Assembly (NCBI GenBank): GCA_021737645.1
Contig: JAIPDO010000010.1
Coordinates: 19,551 to 83,550 of the forward strand
Length of the DNA: 64,000 nt
Reading direction: 5' to 3'
Origin: Desulfarculaceae bacterium
Lineage (GTDB): Bacteria; Desulfobacterota; Desulfarculia; Desulfarculales; Desulfarculaceae
The translations under genes and the position numbers were made by a program. Position 1 is the stretch's first letter. Each line of letters starts with the position of its first letter. Positions 1 through 8,477 of this stretch are shown in pieces. Below the pieces are notes generated by a model that had not been told where the DNA came from, searched no databases, and was given only the letters and a program-made list of their open reading frames with translations.

Positions 1-748
1 GGCACCCGCCACGGCCCATTAGGGTGGCGTCCAACCAATCCGCCCCGCCGCTCCAGGCGGCCTCCAGATTGGCGGCAAGCTGGTTTTGGCCGCCGTGCAG
101 GTGCAAACCCAGCTTCGCGCCGGGAAGTTCTTCATGTAAATAATCCAAGGCCTCGGCCAGCCGCTGGGGGGTGGCTCTCCCAGCGGTGTCGGCCAGGGCC
201 AGGCGGTGCACCCCCAGGCTGTGGAAGGGCATGAGCCATTGTAAAAGCCGCCCTGGTTCCGGCGGCCCCAGCATGGGACCCCCGAAGGCGCACTGCAAAC
301 CCATGCGCACCGTGAGGCCTTGGGCCAGGGCCTCGGCGGCCATGTCCCGGCAACGGGCCATGCCGTGCTCCACCGAGCAGCCCAGGTTGCGCCGGCTGTG
401 GATGTGCGACAGGGAGGCGGACAGGGCCACATGGGTGATGCCGCAATCCAAGGCGCGCTTCAGGCCCCGGAAGTTGAACACTAAGGACCAGATCTCAAGG
501 CCGGGCAACTGGTTGATACTGGCAAACAATTGCTCGATATGCGACATCTGGGGCATGCGGTCGGTGCGCACCAAGGAGCCTACCTGGAAGCGGCGCACTC
601 CGGCCTGGATCAGCGCCTCCAGCAGGCGTAGGCGCTCGGTGAGCGGTATCTCGTGGGGTTGGATCTGAAAGGCCTCCCGCAGGGTCTGGTCTTCCAGCCC
701 CATAACCCTGGGGCTGTCTATATTGGTAAGCACGGCGTTCGAAGACAT
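1..748 (-). CDS. HMG-CoA lyase-like DRE-TIM metallolyase (3' end beyond window)
   Basis: This reading frame is absent from the ORF track because it runs off the left edge without a stop. Reverse translation from the ATG at 748 gives MSSNAVLTNIDSPRVMGLED, then DQTLREAFQ, which matches the DxxLR metal-binding start of HMG-CoA lyases and related DRE-TIM metallolyases. LADTAGR and LHLHGG further on fit the later barrel strands and the HxH metal ligands. About 249 residues are present of a usual 290-300. A GGGAG lies about 8 bases ahead of the ATG. The family cleaves or forms C-C bonds in 3-hydroxyacyl-CoA-type substrates; the substrate here cannot be assigned. The annotated short ORFs in this stretch are shadows of this frame. 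Confidence 0.8.
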   Translation of the reverse strand, partial: MSSNAVLTNIDSPRVMGLEDQTLREAFQIQPHEIPLTERLRLLEALIQAGVRRFQVGSLVRTDRMPQMSHIEQLFASINQLPGLEIWSLVFNFRGLKRALDCGITHVALSASLSHIHSRRNLGCSVEHGMARCRDMAAEALAQGLTVRMGLQCAFGGPMLGPPEPGRLLQWLMPFHSLGVHRLALADTAGRATPQRLAEALDYLHEELPGAKLGLHLHGGQNQLAANLEAAWSGGADWLDATLMGRGGC

Positions 749-1055
749 ATGCCCAACTCCCGATTCGGTGGTGTCGCGGAGCCCGGATAGCGCTTGCCCG
801 CGCCGGGCCCATGCCCCTCAACATTGCAAACACCGCACCACACAGGAGCCGCACGCTAGCTAAAAGTAATTGTCGTTTTATTCCTAATGCTTGGGCTAAG
901 AAGCCTCCACGAGCCTGCCGACCGGATGGCTAGGGGATGCTTCCAAAGGGTAGGGCTGTTGACAAAATGGGGCTGTCTTGGCCCTAAAACGACGCTACCC
1001 CCAGGAGCGAGTCCAGGGGGTGGCGGGAGGTATCGGTTGAAGCGTTTGCTTTAGG
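749..1055. other. Intergenic region between mscS-like gene and lyase-like gene
   Basis: No convincing gene. An imperfect hairpin at 997-1021 (ACCCCCAGG / CCAGGGGGT, one mismatch) lies just past the stop of the MscS gene but lacks a T-run on the minus strand, so it is only a weak terminator candidate. I see no clear promoter for the lyase gene. Confidence 0.4.
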
Positions 1056-1871
1056 TTAGGCCGGTATGTCCTCGCGGGCCGGGGCGCCGCCCACCAGGGC
1101 CAGCCGGGGCGCGGCCATGGTGATGCCCTCCTCGGCGAACTTGTTGTCGATCACCTCGTTGAGGGACCACTTGCCGGTGATGGCGTATTTGCGGGCCACC
1201 CAGAAGCGGGCCTGCATCTCCCGGTAGTTGGGCGAGAACCTGGCGATGACCACCTTGGGGGCGGGTTTGTCCAGCACCCGCTCGTCACCCTCCAAAATGT
1301 CCATCACCACCTTTTTCACCTTGGCCAGGTCCTGGTCGTAAGGGATGAAAAAGTCGATGTCAACCCGGCGTTTGGGCTTGGCGCTGAAGTTCACCACCTG
1401 GTCGTTCATCACCTTGTGGTTGGGTATGAAGATCACCTTGCCGTCAAAGGTCCTGAGTTGGGTGTACATGATGGAGACATTCTCCACGTTGCCCACCTTG
1501 CCGCCGATGCCCACGGTGTCGCCCTTTTTGAGCGGTAGCCTGGGGATGTAGGGCTTGGCGATGATGTAGGCGGCCACCAGGATCATGAGGATGACCACGA
1601 TGGTGCGGAACAGGAGCATGCCTGGGAAGCCCAGCACGTTGAGGACCACCAAGGTGGCCATGAACAGCACTATGATGTGCAGGCCGGTGACCGACATGGC
1701 CGCCCGGCGCTCGGGTACGCCGAATTTTACCAATAAGTTGGCCAGCACCCGCCCCAGGAAAACGGTCAGGAACAGCACGATCACCAACAGGATCACCGCT
1801 TTGACCACGATGGGGCCGAATTTGTCTCCAACCTCGCTGATTTGGCTCACGTATGTGTTCATAGAATCCAT
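1056..1871 (-). CDS. Small-conductance mechanosensitive channel, MscS family
   Basis: An inner-membrane channel that would release solutes under hypo-osmotic stress. Three hydrophobic segments (about residues 20-45, 60-85 and 90-115) precede the beta domain LPLKKGDTVGIGGKVGNVEN and the motif FIPNHKVM, which are typical of the MscS central domain; a mixed alpha/beta C-terminus follows. The ORF track starts at 1979, but the start at 1871 (MDSMNTYV) is preceded by AGGAGG at 5 bases spacing and gives 271 residues, close to E. coli MscS. The third helix is less Gly/Ala patterned than classical MscS. It is probably its own transcription unit. Confidence 0.88.
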   Translation of the reverse strand: MDSMNTYVSQISEVGDKFGPIVVKAVILLVIVLFLTVFLGRVLANLLVKFGVPERRAAMSVTGLHIIVLFMATLVVLNVLGFPGMLLFRTIVVILMILVAAYIIAKPYIPRLPLKKGDTVGIGGKVGNVENVSIMYTQLRTFDGKVIFIPNHKVMNDQVVNFSAKPKRRVDIDFFIPYDQDLAKVKKVVMDILEGDERVLDKPAPKVVIARFSPNYREMQARFWVARKYAITGKWSLNEVIDNKFAEEGITMAAPRLALVGGAPAREDIPA

Positions 1872-2286
1872 GACCACCTCCTGAGGTAGTGGAATGGCAG
1901 TGGCCGGCCCCCTGCTTGCTAAAAGCCCCGGTCCCGTTTCATACAGCGGCCAATGGTCACCGTTACGGCGGGCGTGCATGGCCTCCCGGCATTATTACCT
2001 ATTCAGGCTACACCTTCTACATTATCCCAGTCTATACTCAGCCCGAGAAATCAATTGCCTCGCCCTCACGCGGCGCGGCAAAGTCCTTACATCAACAATT
2101 GACTACTATAAATATATTAGCTAAATGTGCATTGGTTGGTGCCACAGCAGACCCGGCCCGTTGGCGACCGCCCTAGCCAGGGCAGTGAAAGTTGCGGAGC
2201 CGGGGTTGTTACAACTGTCTGATAAAAAATACTATATTCATAATTGTGCTTGGCTTGGGACAAACGCGAGGCTATTATCAGGCAAC
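1872..2286. other. Divergent intergenic region, AT-rich, likely promoters
   Basis: This region separates the leftward MscS gene and the rightward efflux operon. The part from about 2090 to 2280 is AT-rich against the high-GC surroundings. A weak sigma-70-like candidate for the efflux operon is TTGTTA (2206-2211) with TACTAT (2230-2235), spacer 18; TTGACT at 2099 is another possible -35. Neither is strong. No gene seen. Confidence 0.35.
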
Positions 2287-3873
2287 ATGAAGTGTGCAAG
2301 ATGGAACAATCTTAAAACGGGGGCGGGTTGGGCCATTACAGTTGCTCTGGTGCTGTTGTTGAGTACCGGGACAGCCCTGGGGGAGGGTCAGGCGGAAAGC
2401 GAGTTGCCCCTGTTGCCGGGAGGAGGCATTGGTAAGGCCCAAAAAATGAGCCTTCCCGAAGCCGTTTTTCTGGTGGTGCGCGGCAACACCAGCATCGAAA
2501 ACGCCTACCTGGACCGGGTGGTGCAGAAGTTCGGCCTGGAGGTGGAGGAGCACAAGTTCAAGCCCGACATCTCTTTTGACTCCAGCTTGGTCCGCTCGGG
2601 CTCCGATGAGGAGTACGACTACTCCGACGGCGACAACACGACAGACACCAACGATACCCAGTTTCAGGCCACGGCCTCTATGACCGAACTGATACCCACC
2701 GGCGCCCAGTTCACCTTTAGCTGGGAGTTCAACAAGACAACCGGCGACACTTCCGGCAGCTACTCCAGCGATGATGACAGCACCGTCAACACCTGGAGCA
2801 TTCAAATGCAGCAGCCCCTGCTCAGGGGAGGCGGCATAGACGTGAACATGGCTTCGGTGCGCCAGGCCCGCATCAGCGAGCAGCAGAATATACTGGCCCT
2901 CAAGGGCACCCTCATCGACACCATCACCACCACTATTTTCGATTACCGCTCTTTTCTGGAGTCGGCCCGTCAGGTGGTCATCGTGCTGCGCTCTCTTAAG
3001 CGGGCCTACCAGCTGCTGGAGGAGAACAAGGCTCTCATCGCCGCCGGGCGCATGGCCAAAAGCGACCTGGTGCAGTCGGAGTCGAACCTGGCCAACCAGC
3101 GCATCGCCTACCAGCAGACCCTCAATGACGTGCAGCAAACCCGCCTTGAGTTGTTGCGTACCCTGAACCTGAACAAAAACACCAAAATAGATCCGACCGA
3201 GGTGTTCAATCTGCCCAAAACCCTTCCCACCATGAAGCAGTGCCTGGCTCTGGCCTATGCCAACCAGCCCGCTTATTTGCAGGCCAAGTTGGTGCTGGAA
3301 TACAGCAAACAGGATATGGTTTTGGCCAAAAACAACATGTTGTGGGACTTGAACCTTTTGGTCAACTACAACCGTACCGACACCCGCTCCGCCTCGGACG
3401 GCGACTCCAACGACTCCAACTGGGACGCCGGGTTGTACCTGAGCATTCCGGTATATGGGCAGACCCGCATGAACCGCCAGTCCCAATTGCTTTCGGCGCG
3501 CTCCAACCTGCTCAAGGCCAAAAACAGCCTTAGGCAGTCCAACGAAAACCTGCTGATCGACGTGGACAACGGGCTGAGGGATGTGAGTATAAAAAAAGAG
3601 CAGGTCAAGCTGTCGCGCGAAGCCCTGCGGCTTTCCCAGTTGCAGCTGCAAAACGAGCAGGAAAAGCTTAAATACGGACGTTCCTCCAACTTTCAGGTGG
3701 TTAGTTATCAGCTTGACTTGGCCAACGCGGAGAACACCTTGCTTACTGCGGAAGTAGACTACCTTAACAGCCTGGTCAGCCTGGACCAGACCCTGGGCAC
3801 CACCTTGAACACCTGGCGCATAGACTTCAAAACCCAGCGTAAATCGGCCGAAAGTAAGGTGTGGGGACGATGA
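2287..3873 (+). CDS. TolC-family outer membrane efflux protein
   Basis: The outer-membrane channel of a tripartite exporter. Starting at ATG 2287 the product has 528 residues with a hydrophobic signal peptide (AITVALVLLLSTGTALG) and then long amphipathic helices typical of TolC-family proteins, including repeated segments such as RVRQARISEQQN-like and LDLANAENTLLTAEVDYLNS. An acidic stretch (DEEYDYSDGDNTTDTND) near residues 100-115 looks like a surface loop of the first beta strand pair. The longer ORF start at 2125 would place 54 non-signal residues before the signal peptide, so I prefer 2287. It is 29 bases ahead of the fusion protein gene, and the two ABC genes follow, so the four form one export operon. 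Confidence 0.9.
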   Translation: MKCARWNNLKTGAGWAITVALVLLLSTGTALGEGQAESELPLLPGGGIGKAQKMSLPEAVFLVVRGNTSIENAYLDRVVQKFGLEVEEHKFKPDISFDSSLVRSGSDEEYDYSDGDNTTDTNDTQFQATASMTELIPTGAQFTFSWEFNKTTGDTSGSYSSDDDSTVNTWSIQMQQPLLRGGGIDVNMASVRQARISEQQNILALKGTLIDTITTTIFDYRSFLESARQVVIVLRSLKRAYQLLEENKALIAAGRMAKSDLVQSESNLANQRIAYQQTLNDVQQTRLELLRTLNLNKNTKIDPTEVFNLPKTLPTMKQCLALAYANQPAYLQAKLVLEYSKQDMVLAKNNMLWDLNLLVNYNRTDTRSASDGDSNDSNWDAGLYLSIPVYGQTRMNRQSQLLSARSNLLKAKNSLRQSNENLLIDVDNGLRDVSIKKEQVKLSREALRLSQLQLQNEQEKLKYGRSSNFQVVSYQLDLANAENTLLTAEVDYLNSLVSLDQTLGTTLNTWRIDFKTQRKSAESKVWGR

Positions 3874-3902
3874 ACCGGCCGGAAACGAGGAGTTGCTGAG
3901 CC

Positions 3903-5654
3903 ATGGCTGAAGCCAAGCTCGATTACCAAAAGCTGGTGAGCGGTTTGCCCCAAGGAATCTTGGGCCTGGGGCCACAGGGTGAAGTGAGGCAGATGAATGC
4001 CGCGGCCGGCCGAATTCTGGGGATAGCCCCGGACCAGGCTTCCGGACGAATCTTCAGCGAGCTGTTCGCCGATCGCCTGGAGCAGGGCGAAGAGCTTTTC
4101 AAGACCATCGCCTCGGCCCAGTCCAAGGGCACCGCCATCAGCGGCCTGGTCATACCTCTGCCGGGCAGCGACGGCGAGCAGAACCATGTCGCTCTTACGG
4201 TAAGCCCTCTTGCCGGGGGTGAGTCGGCGGTAGTGCTGGCCGATGTCAGCCGACAGGAGCAGATGCGGCGGCACCACCAGAAAAAGCACGATCAGGCCAC
4301 CAGCTGGGCCCTGCGCCTGGAGCAGGAAAAAACCAGGCTGGAGCAGATGCTGAAAAAACATACGCGCCTGCGCCTGTTGGCGGCTCTGGTGATTATCCTT
4401 GTTTTCGCTGGGGCTGGTTTTTACGTGTGGACCCGCACCAACCTTGTCTCCTATGTGGAACACGAGGTCCATGGCACCACAAAAGCCGCCGCCGCCGGAG
4501 CCACCGTCACCGTGCAGCCCTGCCTCCTCAACTCTTCCATCACGCTCTCGGGCAGCATCCAACCCTACGAGACCATCAACCTGTTAAGTCCATTTGCCGG
4601 ACGCATTTTGGAGAGGCATTTCGACTATGGGCAAAAGGTGAACCAGGGCGACCTGCTGCTCAAACTGGACATCTCGGAGTTGGAACTGAAGTTGAGGGAT
4701 GCTGAAGTCGCGGCCATAAAGGCCCAGGATGACTACAACAAGCTCAAGGATTGGAAGCACAGCCCCACCGTTCTGCAGGCCCAGCGCGCGCTGAACAAGG
4801 CCGAAAATGATTTGGACGTCACCCAACAAAAACTGAAAGAGTCGGAGATGCTCTACAAGCGGGGCATTATCCCTCTGGACGAATTCCGTTCCTTGAAGGA
4901 GCAGGTGCTCAACCAAACCATCAGTCTCTCCACCCTCAAGGACCAACTGCGCACGGCCGTTGAAAAGGGCAGGCGAGATAATCTTAGGGTGGCCAGGCTG
5001 CAAAAAGAAAATGCCGATGCCAAGCTGGCCAAGATTCGGCGTCATATAAAAAAGGGCCGCATCGTGGCCCCTGTGGTGGGAGTGGCCATAAAGCCCACTG
5101 GAGACCATGCCAGCAAAAAAGAAAACGCAACCGAGGTGGGTTACGAGGTGCAAAAGGGGCAGGTCCTGTTGGCGCTGGGCAACCTGGAGCGGCTTTCGGT
5201 TTTAACCCACGTGGGCGAATTGAACGTGGCCAAATTGAATAAAGGGCAAAAGGTGGTGATCACCAGCTACGCCTTCCCTGATCTGGTGATCAATGGTCAC
5301 ATCGACACGGTCAGCTCACAGGCCATCCAGAGCGGTTCCGATTCGCCTCCATCGTTCCTGGTCAAAGTGACCACGGACGATCTCACTCCGGCCCAGCAGG
5401 CAAAGCTGCGCCTGGGCATGAGCGCCGACTTGGAAGTGCAGGTCTTCGTCAATCCCAAGGCCCTGGTGGTGCCCATTGCGGCGGTGCATCCCTGCGCCAA
5501 GGGCGGCCACGCCGTCACCGTGGTCGATGAGAGCGGGGCTTGCAAGGACGTGGGCGTAAAGACCGGCGTCACCACAATGGATAAGGTGGAGATAACCAAG
5601 GGCCTGAAGCCCGGCGACAAGGTGCTCGTGCCCGCGGCCCCGCAGGGGGGCTGA
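3903..5654 (+). CDS. Periplasmic adaptor (HlyD/MacA-like) with N-terminal PAS-like domain
   Basis: A 583-residue membrane fusion protein linking the ABC pump to TolC. Residues about 180-580 hold the normal adaptor: SPFAGRI and GQKVNQGDLLLKLD (lipoyl-like half), a long coiled coil (about 260-370), KKGRIVAPVVGVA (second half), and beta-barrel and membrane-proximal domains ending in GLKPGDKVLVP. Before the single membrane helix (LRLLAALVIILVFAGAGFYV, about 158-178) stand some 150 residues that look like a PAS sensor: LVSGLPQGILGLGPQGEVRQ, NAAAGRILG, and a closing VVLADVSRQEQ followed by a coiled coil. Normal MacA/HlyD adaptors have only a short cytoplasmic tail. The domain could sense a small molecule or contact the ATPase; that is inference. 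AGGAG lies upstream of the ATG. Confidence 0.88.
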   Translation: MAEAKLDYQKLVSGLPQGILGLGPQGEVRQMNAAAGRILGIAPDQASGRIFSELFADRLEQGEELFKTIASAQSKGTAISGLVIPLPGSDGEQNHVALTVSPLAGGESAVVLADVSRQEQMRRHHQKKHDQATSWALRLEQEKTRLEQMLKKHTRLRLLAALVIILVFAGAGFYVWTRTNLVSYVEHEVHGTTKAAAAGATVTVQPCLLNSSITLSGSIQPYETINLLSPFAGRILERHFDYGQKVNQGDLLLKLDISELELKLRDAEVAAIKAQDDYNKLKDWKHSPTVLQAQRALNKAENDLDVTQQKLKESEMLYKRGIIPLDEFRSLKEQVLNQTISLSTLKDQLRTAVEKGRRDNLRVARLQKENADAKLAKIRRHIKKGRIVAPVVGVAIKPTGDHASKKENATEVGYEVQKGQVLLALGNLERLSVLTHVGELNVAKLNKGQKVVITSYAFPDLVINGHIDTVSSQAIQSGSDSPPSFLVKVTTDDLTPAQQAKLRLGMSADLEVQVFVNPKALVVPIAAVHPCAKGGHAVTVVDESGACKDVGVKTGVTTMDKVEITKGLKPGDKVLVPAAPQGG

Positions 5655-5662
5655 AACACGCC

Positions 5663-6337
5663 ATGGCCCTGATCGAACTCAGCAGCATAACCAAGACCTA
5701 TCACATCGGCGAGATGGACGTGGATGTGCTCAAGGGGGTGGACTTGTCCGTGGAGGCGGGGGAACTGCTGGCTATCATGGGCGAGAGCGGCGGCGGCAAA
5801 TCCACCCTGATGAATATAATCGGTTTTTTAGATAGTCCCAGCGGAGGCGCCTATAAGTTCGATGGTGAGGATGTCGATCATCTCGATGACAATGATTTGG
5901 CCCGCATCCGCAACCAGAAGATCGGGTTTATCTTTCAGCAGTTCAACCTGCTGCCTCGGCTCACCGCCCTGGAAAACGTGAGTTTGCCCCTGGTTTACCG
6001 GGGAGTCCCAAGCCATCAGCGCGAAAAGTTGGCCGAACAGATGCTCAAGCGGGTGGGCATGGGCGACCGCATGACCCACCACCCACCCGAGCTATCCGGC
6101 GGCCAGCAGCAAAGGGTGGCCATAGCCCGAGCCCTGTCCGGCAGCCCCTCGCTTATTCTGGCCGACGAGCCCACCGGGGCCCTGGACTCCCAGGTGAGCC
6201 AGGAGATAATGGACATCTTTTTGGACCTGAACCGGGAAAAGAAGATAACCACGGTGATGGTGACCCACGACCCCAAAGTGGGGAGGCAATGCCGCCGTAC
6301 GGTGCGTATGGCCGACGGCTGCCTGGTCGAGGTTTGA
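5663..6337 (+). CDS. ABC transporter ATPase, MacB/LolD type
   Basis: The 224-residue cytoplasmic ATPase of the efflux pump. Walker A is GESGGGKST, the Q-loop lies in FIFQQFNLLPRL, the signature is LSGGQQQR, Walker B is LILADEPTGALD and the H-loop is VMVTHD. The LLPRLTALENV and EPTGALD wording is typical of the MacB/LolD/FtsE branch. It begins 8 bases after the adaptor gene and ends 6 bases before the permease gene, indicating translational coupling. Confidence 0.95.
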   Translation: MALIELSSITKTYHIGEMDVDVLKGVDLSVEAGELLAIMGESGGGKSTLMNIIGFLDSPSGGAYKFDGEDVDHLDDNDLARIRNQKIGFIFQQFNLLPRLTALENVSLPLVYRGVPSHQREKLAEQMLKRVGMGDRMTHHPPELSGGQQQRVAIARALSGSPSLILADEPTGALDSQVSQEIMDIFLDLNREKKITTVMVTHDPKVGRQCRRTVRMADGCLVEV

Positions 6338-6343
6338 TCACGT

Positions 6344-7552
6344 ATGATCGCTTTCAACGAAATAGTGCGTGAGGCGCTCAAAAGCCAGGCCGCGGCCAAG
6401 CAAAGGACCGTTCTGGCCCTGATCGGCATCGTTATCGGCATCGGTTCGGTCATCGCCCTGGTCACGGTAGGCCAGATGGTGCAGCTCACTTCCGAGCAGC
6501 AGTTTAGGCAGATGGGCACCAACATCATCACCATCCAGCGCGGGTGGGGTGACTCCAAGGCCGGGGCGGGCAAACAGGACCGTCAGGGTGAGATGATAAC
6601 TTGGAGCGAGGCCAAGGGCCTGGCCAAAAAATTTCCCAAGCTCGAAGCGGTGTCCCCCTACACCAGCAGCTGGGGTCAGCCGCTATACGCCGATAAATCC
6701 TTGGACATGCCGGTATTGGGGGTGACCAGCAGCTTTGGGAACATCAACAAGCTGACCATGGCCCAGGGCCGCTTTATCAGCGATTTGGACGGCTACTCCT
6801 TTTTTGGGGTGTTGGGCGCCGGGGCTGCGGCCAAACTGCGCCAGAGGGGAGCCAAAAAGCTCCTAGGCGAGACGGTGTTTTTCAAGGGCCGTGGTTTTAA
6901 GATAATCGGGGTGCTGAATAGAGCCGAAGAGGGCGGCATGCGCCCCTTTGAGATAAACCCAGGAATGATGATCCCCATACACACCTCTTTTCTTTTCAAG
7001 CAAAACCGCTCACTCACCGAGATCATGGCCCGCCTCGCGCCAGGGATGGACCGCCGGAAACTGGCTTATTCACTTGAGCAATATTTCAAAATGTATCATC
7101 CCAAATTGAGCATCCAGGTGCGTAGCGCCGAGCAGCTAATTGCGGAGATGGCCAAACAGAGTCGGTTGTTCACGCTTTTATTGGCTGCCATTGGCAGCAT
7201 TTCGCTGTTGGTGGGAGGCATCGGGGTGATGAATGTGATGCTGGTCGCGGTATCCGAGCGGCGCAAGGAAATCGGCATCCGACGGGCTCTGGGGGCAATG
7301 CAGATCGACATCAGGGCTCAGTTCCTGGTGGAATCGGTGATCCTGTGCCTGGCTGGTGGAGTGATCGGCATCGCTTTGGGGGTTGGTGCTGCCTATGTGC
7401 TGGCCAAAGTCAACGAGTGGATTTTTTTCGTGTCTGGCATGGGCCTGGTCTTGGGCGTGGGGGTCTCCAGCGCCATCGGAGTATTTTTCGGCTATTTTCC
7501 AGCTCGCCAGGCCAGCCGCCTCGACCCCATTCTGGCGCTCAGGGACGAATAA
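6344..7552 (+). CDS. MacB-type ABC transporter permease
   Basis: A 402-residue inner-membrane permease of the FtsX/MacB family. One helix near the N-terminus (TVLALIGIVIGIGSVIALVTV), a large periplasmic domain (about 60-270), and three C-terminal helices (LLLAAIGSISLLVGGIGVMNVMLV, VILCLAGGVIGIALGVGAAYV, MGLVLGVGVSSAIGVFFGYF) give the four-helix mechanotransmission layout. RRKEIGIRRALGA is the conserved FtsX-family segment. ATPase and permease are separate polypeptides here, unlike E. coli MacB, where they are fused. The substrate of the pump is not evident. Confidence 0.93.
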   Translation: MIAFNEIVREALKSQAAAKQRTVLALIGIVIGIGSVIALVTVGQMVQLTSEQQFRQMGTNIITIQRGWGDSKAGAGKQDRQGEMITWSEAKGLAKKFPKLEAVSPYTSSWGQPLYADKSLDMPVLGVTSSFGNINKLTMAQGRFISDLDGYSFFGVLGAGAAAKLRQRGAKKLLGETVFFKGRGFKIIGVLNRAEEGGMRPFEINPGMMIPIHTSFLFKQNRSLTEIMARLAPGMDRRKLAYSLEQYFKMYHPKLSIQVRSAEQLIAEMAKQSRLFTLLLAAIGSISLLVGGIGVMNVMLVAVSERRKEIGIRRALGAMQIDIRAQFLVESVILCLAGGVIGIALGVGAAYVLAKVNEWIFFVSGMGLVLGVGVSSAIGVFFGYFPARQASRLDPILALRDE

Positions 7553-7798
7553 CGCAGGTTGCACCGGGGATTTTTGTGCTTACCTTAGGGTGGAAGTCGA
7601 CGAGTATTGAAAAGTAAGGATTATGACCATCCAATGACGATTTAGGCGCTGGTAGACATCGGGGGTGATTGAGGTAGCGCAACCGCTTTGGACGCATTAA
7701 GGTTGCATAGTTAATAAAGCCCGCAAGGGTTCAAGTTCGACGCGTATGTTTTAGCCTGCTCGTAGTTTTGACACCATTTGAGCTGAAAGGAAATGAGA

Positions 7799-8182
7799 AT
7801 GAAGAAATCGCTGAGGATCATGCTTGTTTTGGCGCTTGGGGCTTTTCTTCTGACAGGCGCTTCAATAGCTATCGCAGGTGGCGGCCTCACCGGCAACTGG
7901 TCCGGTAACTGGAACTGCCCAGGCGGAGAGATCAAAAACGGTAAGCTTCACGGCAACCTCACCCAAAACGGCGACAAGGTGGAAGGCACCTGGACCTTGG
8001 TCAATACCGTTGAAGGCACCATCACCGGTCATCTTTCCGGAACCGCCAAGGGCGGAATGTTTATCGGCAACCTGCCGACCGGTAAGGCCACCATCCACTT
8101 TGACGGCACCTACACCGACAACAAGATTTCCGGCAAATACTCATCGCCCATCGGCAACGGTGGCTTCACTGTAACCAAATAG
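7799..8182 (+). CDS. Small exported beta-rich protein, function unknown
   Basis: A 127-residue protein with a signal peptide (KKSLRIMLVLALGAFLLTGASIAIAGGG) and a Gly/Thr-rich mature part with alternating short strands (LTGNWSGNW, GKLHGNLTQNGDKVEGTW, TGHLSGTAKGG). This pattern suggests a small beta-sandwich or lipocalin-like fold outside the inner membrane. I choose ATG 7799 over 7793 because AAAGGA is 7-8 bases from 7799 but almost touches 7793. The small exported protein at 23988-24431 has a comparable plan (signal peptide, GGLAGVW start) but no clear identity. It has its own putative terminator. Confidence 0.75.
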   Translation: MKKSLRIMLVLALGAFLLTGASIAIAGGGLTGNWSGNWNCPGGEIKNGKLHGNLTQNGDKVEGTWTLVNTVEGTITGHLSGTAKGGMFIGNLPTGKATIHFDGTYTDNKISGKYSSPIGNGGFTVTK

Positions 8183-8194
8183 CTGTTAATCTCC

Positions 8195-8224
8195 GGGGCC
8201 CATGGGTTCAGGCCCGTGGGCCCC
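8195..8224 (+). terminator. Strong GC hairpin after small exported protein gene
   Basis: A 12-bp stem (GGGGCCCATGGG / CCCGTGGGCCCC, one G-T pair) with a 6-base loop lies 13 bases after the stop codon. There is only a weak T-run, so Rho-independent termination is likely but not certain. Confidence 0.55.
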
Positions 8225-8477
8225 GTCACCATTACTTACCGGCATTTTAGCCTTAGATTGCCTCGCCTAACCTAGAGCCCAGGGCTGAATCAACGCCTCG
8301 GCTGCACCACCCTTTTCCATACCCGCCACAAATTGAAAGCCTGCCCTCCAAGTATCAACCCAAGAAGTGGTACATTGTTGGGGATCGGTCCAAGGGCCCA
8401 CCCGCCCGCCGGGCGCATTTGGTCGCCCGGGGCCAGGGCTTGCGTTTTAAATTGATGTGCGCACGGCGGAGATTTTT

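Noticed and set aside
2278-3975. 565-residue antisense ORF opposite the TolC-family gene
   Set aside because: It is a GC-rich shadow frame; it lacks family features and a ribosome site, and the sense gene is clear. The same applies to 47547-49739, 57591-59027, 20861-22384, 54816-56252 and 25002-26264.
7768-7791. TTGACA at 7768 as -35 box for the small exported protein
   Set aside because: The corresponding -10 position falls on the ribosome site and start codon, leaving no room for a transcript start.
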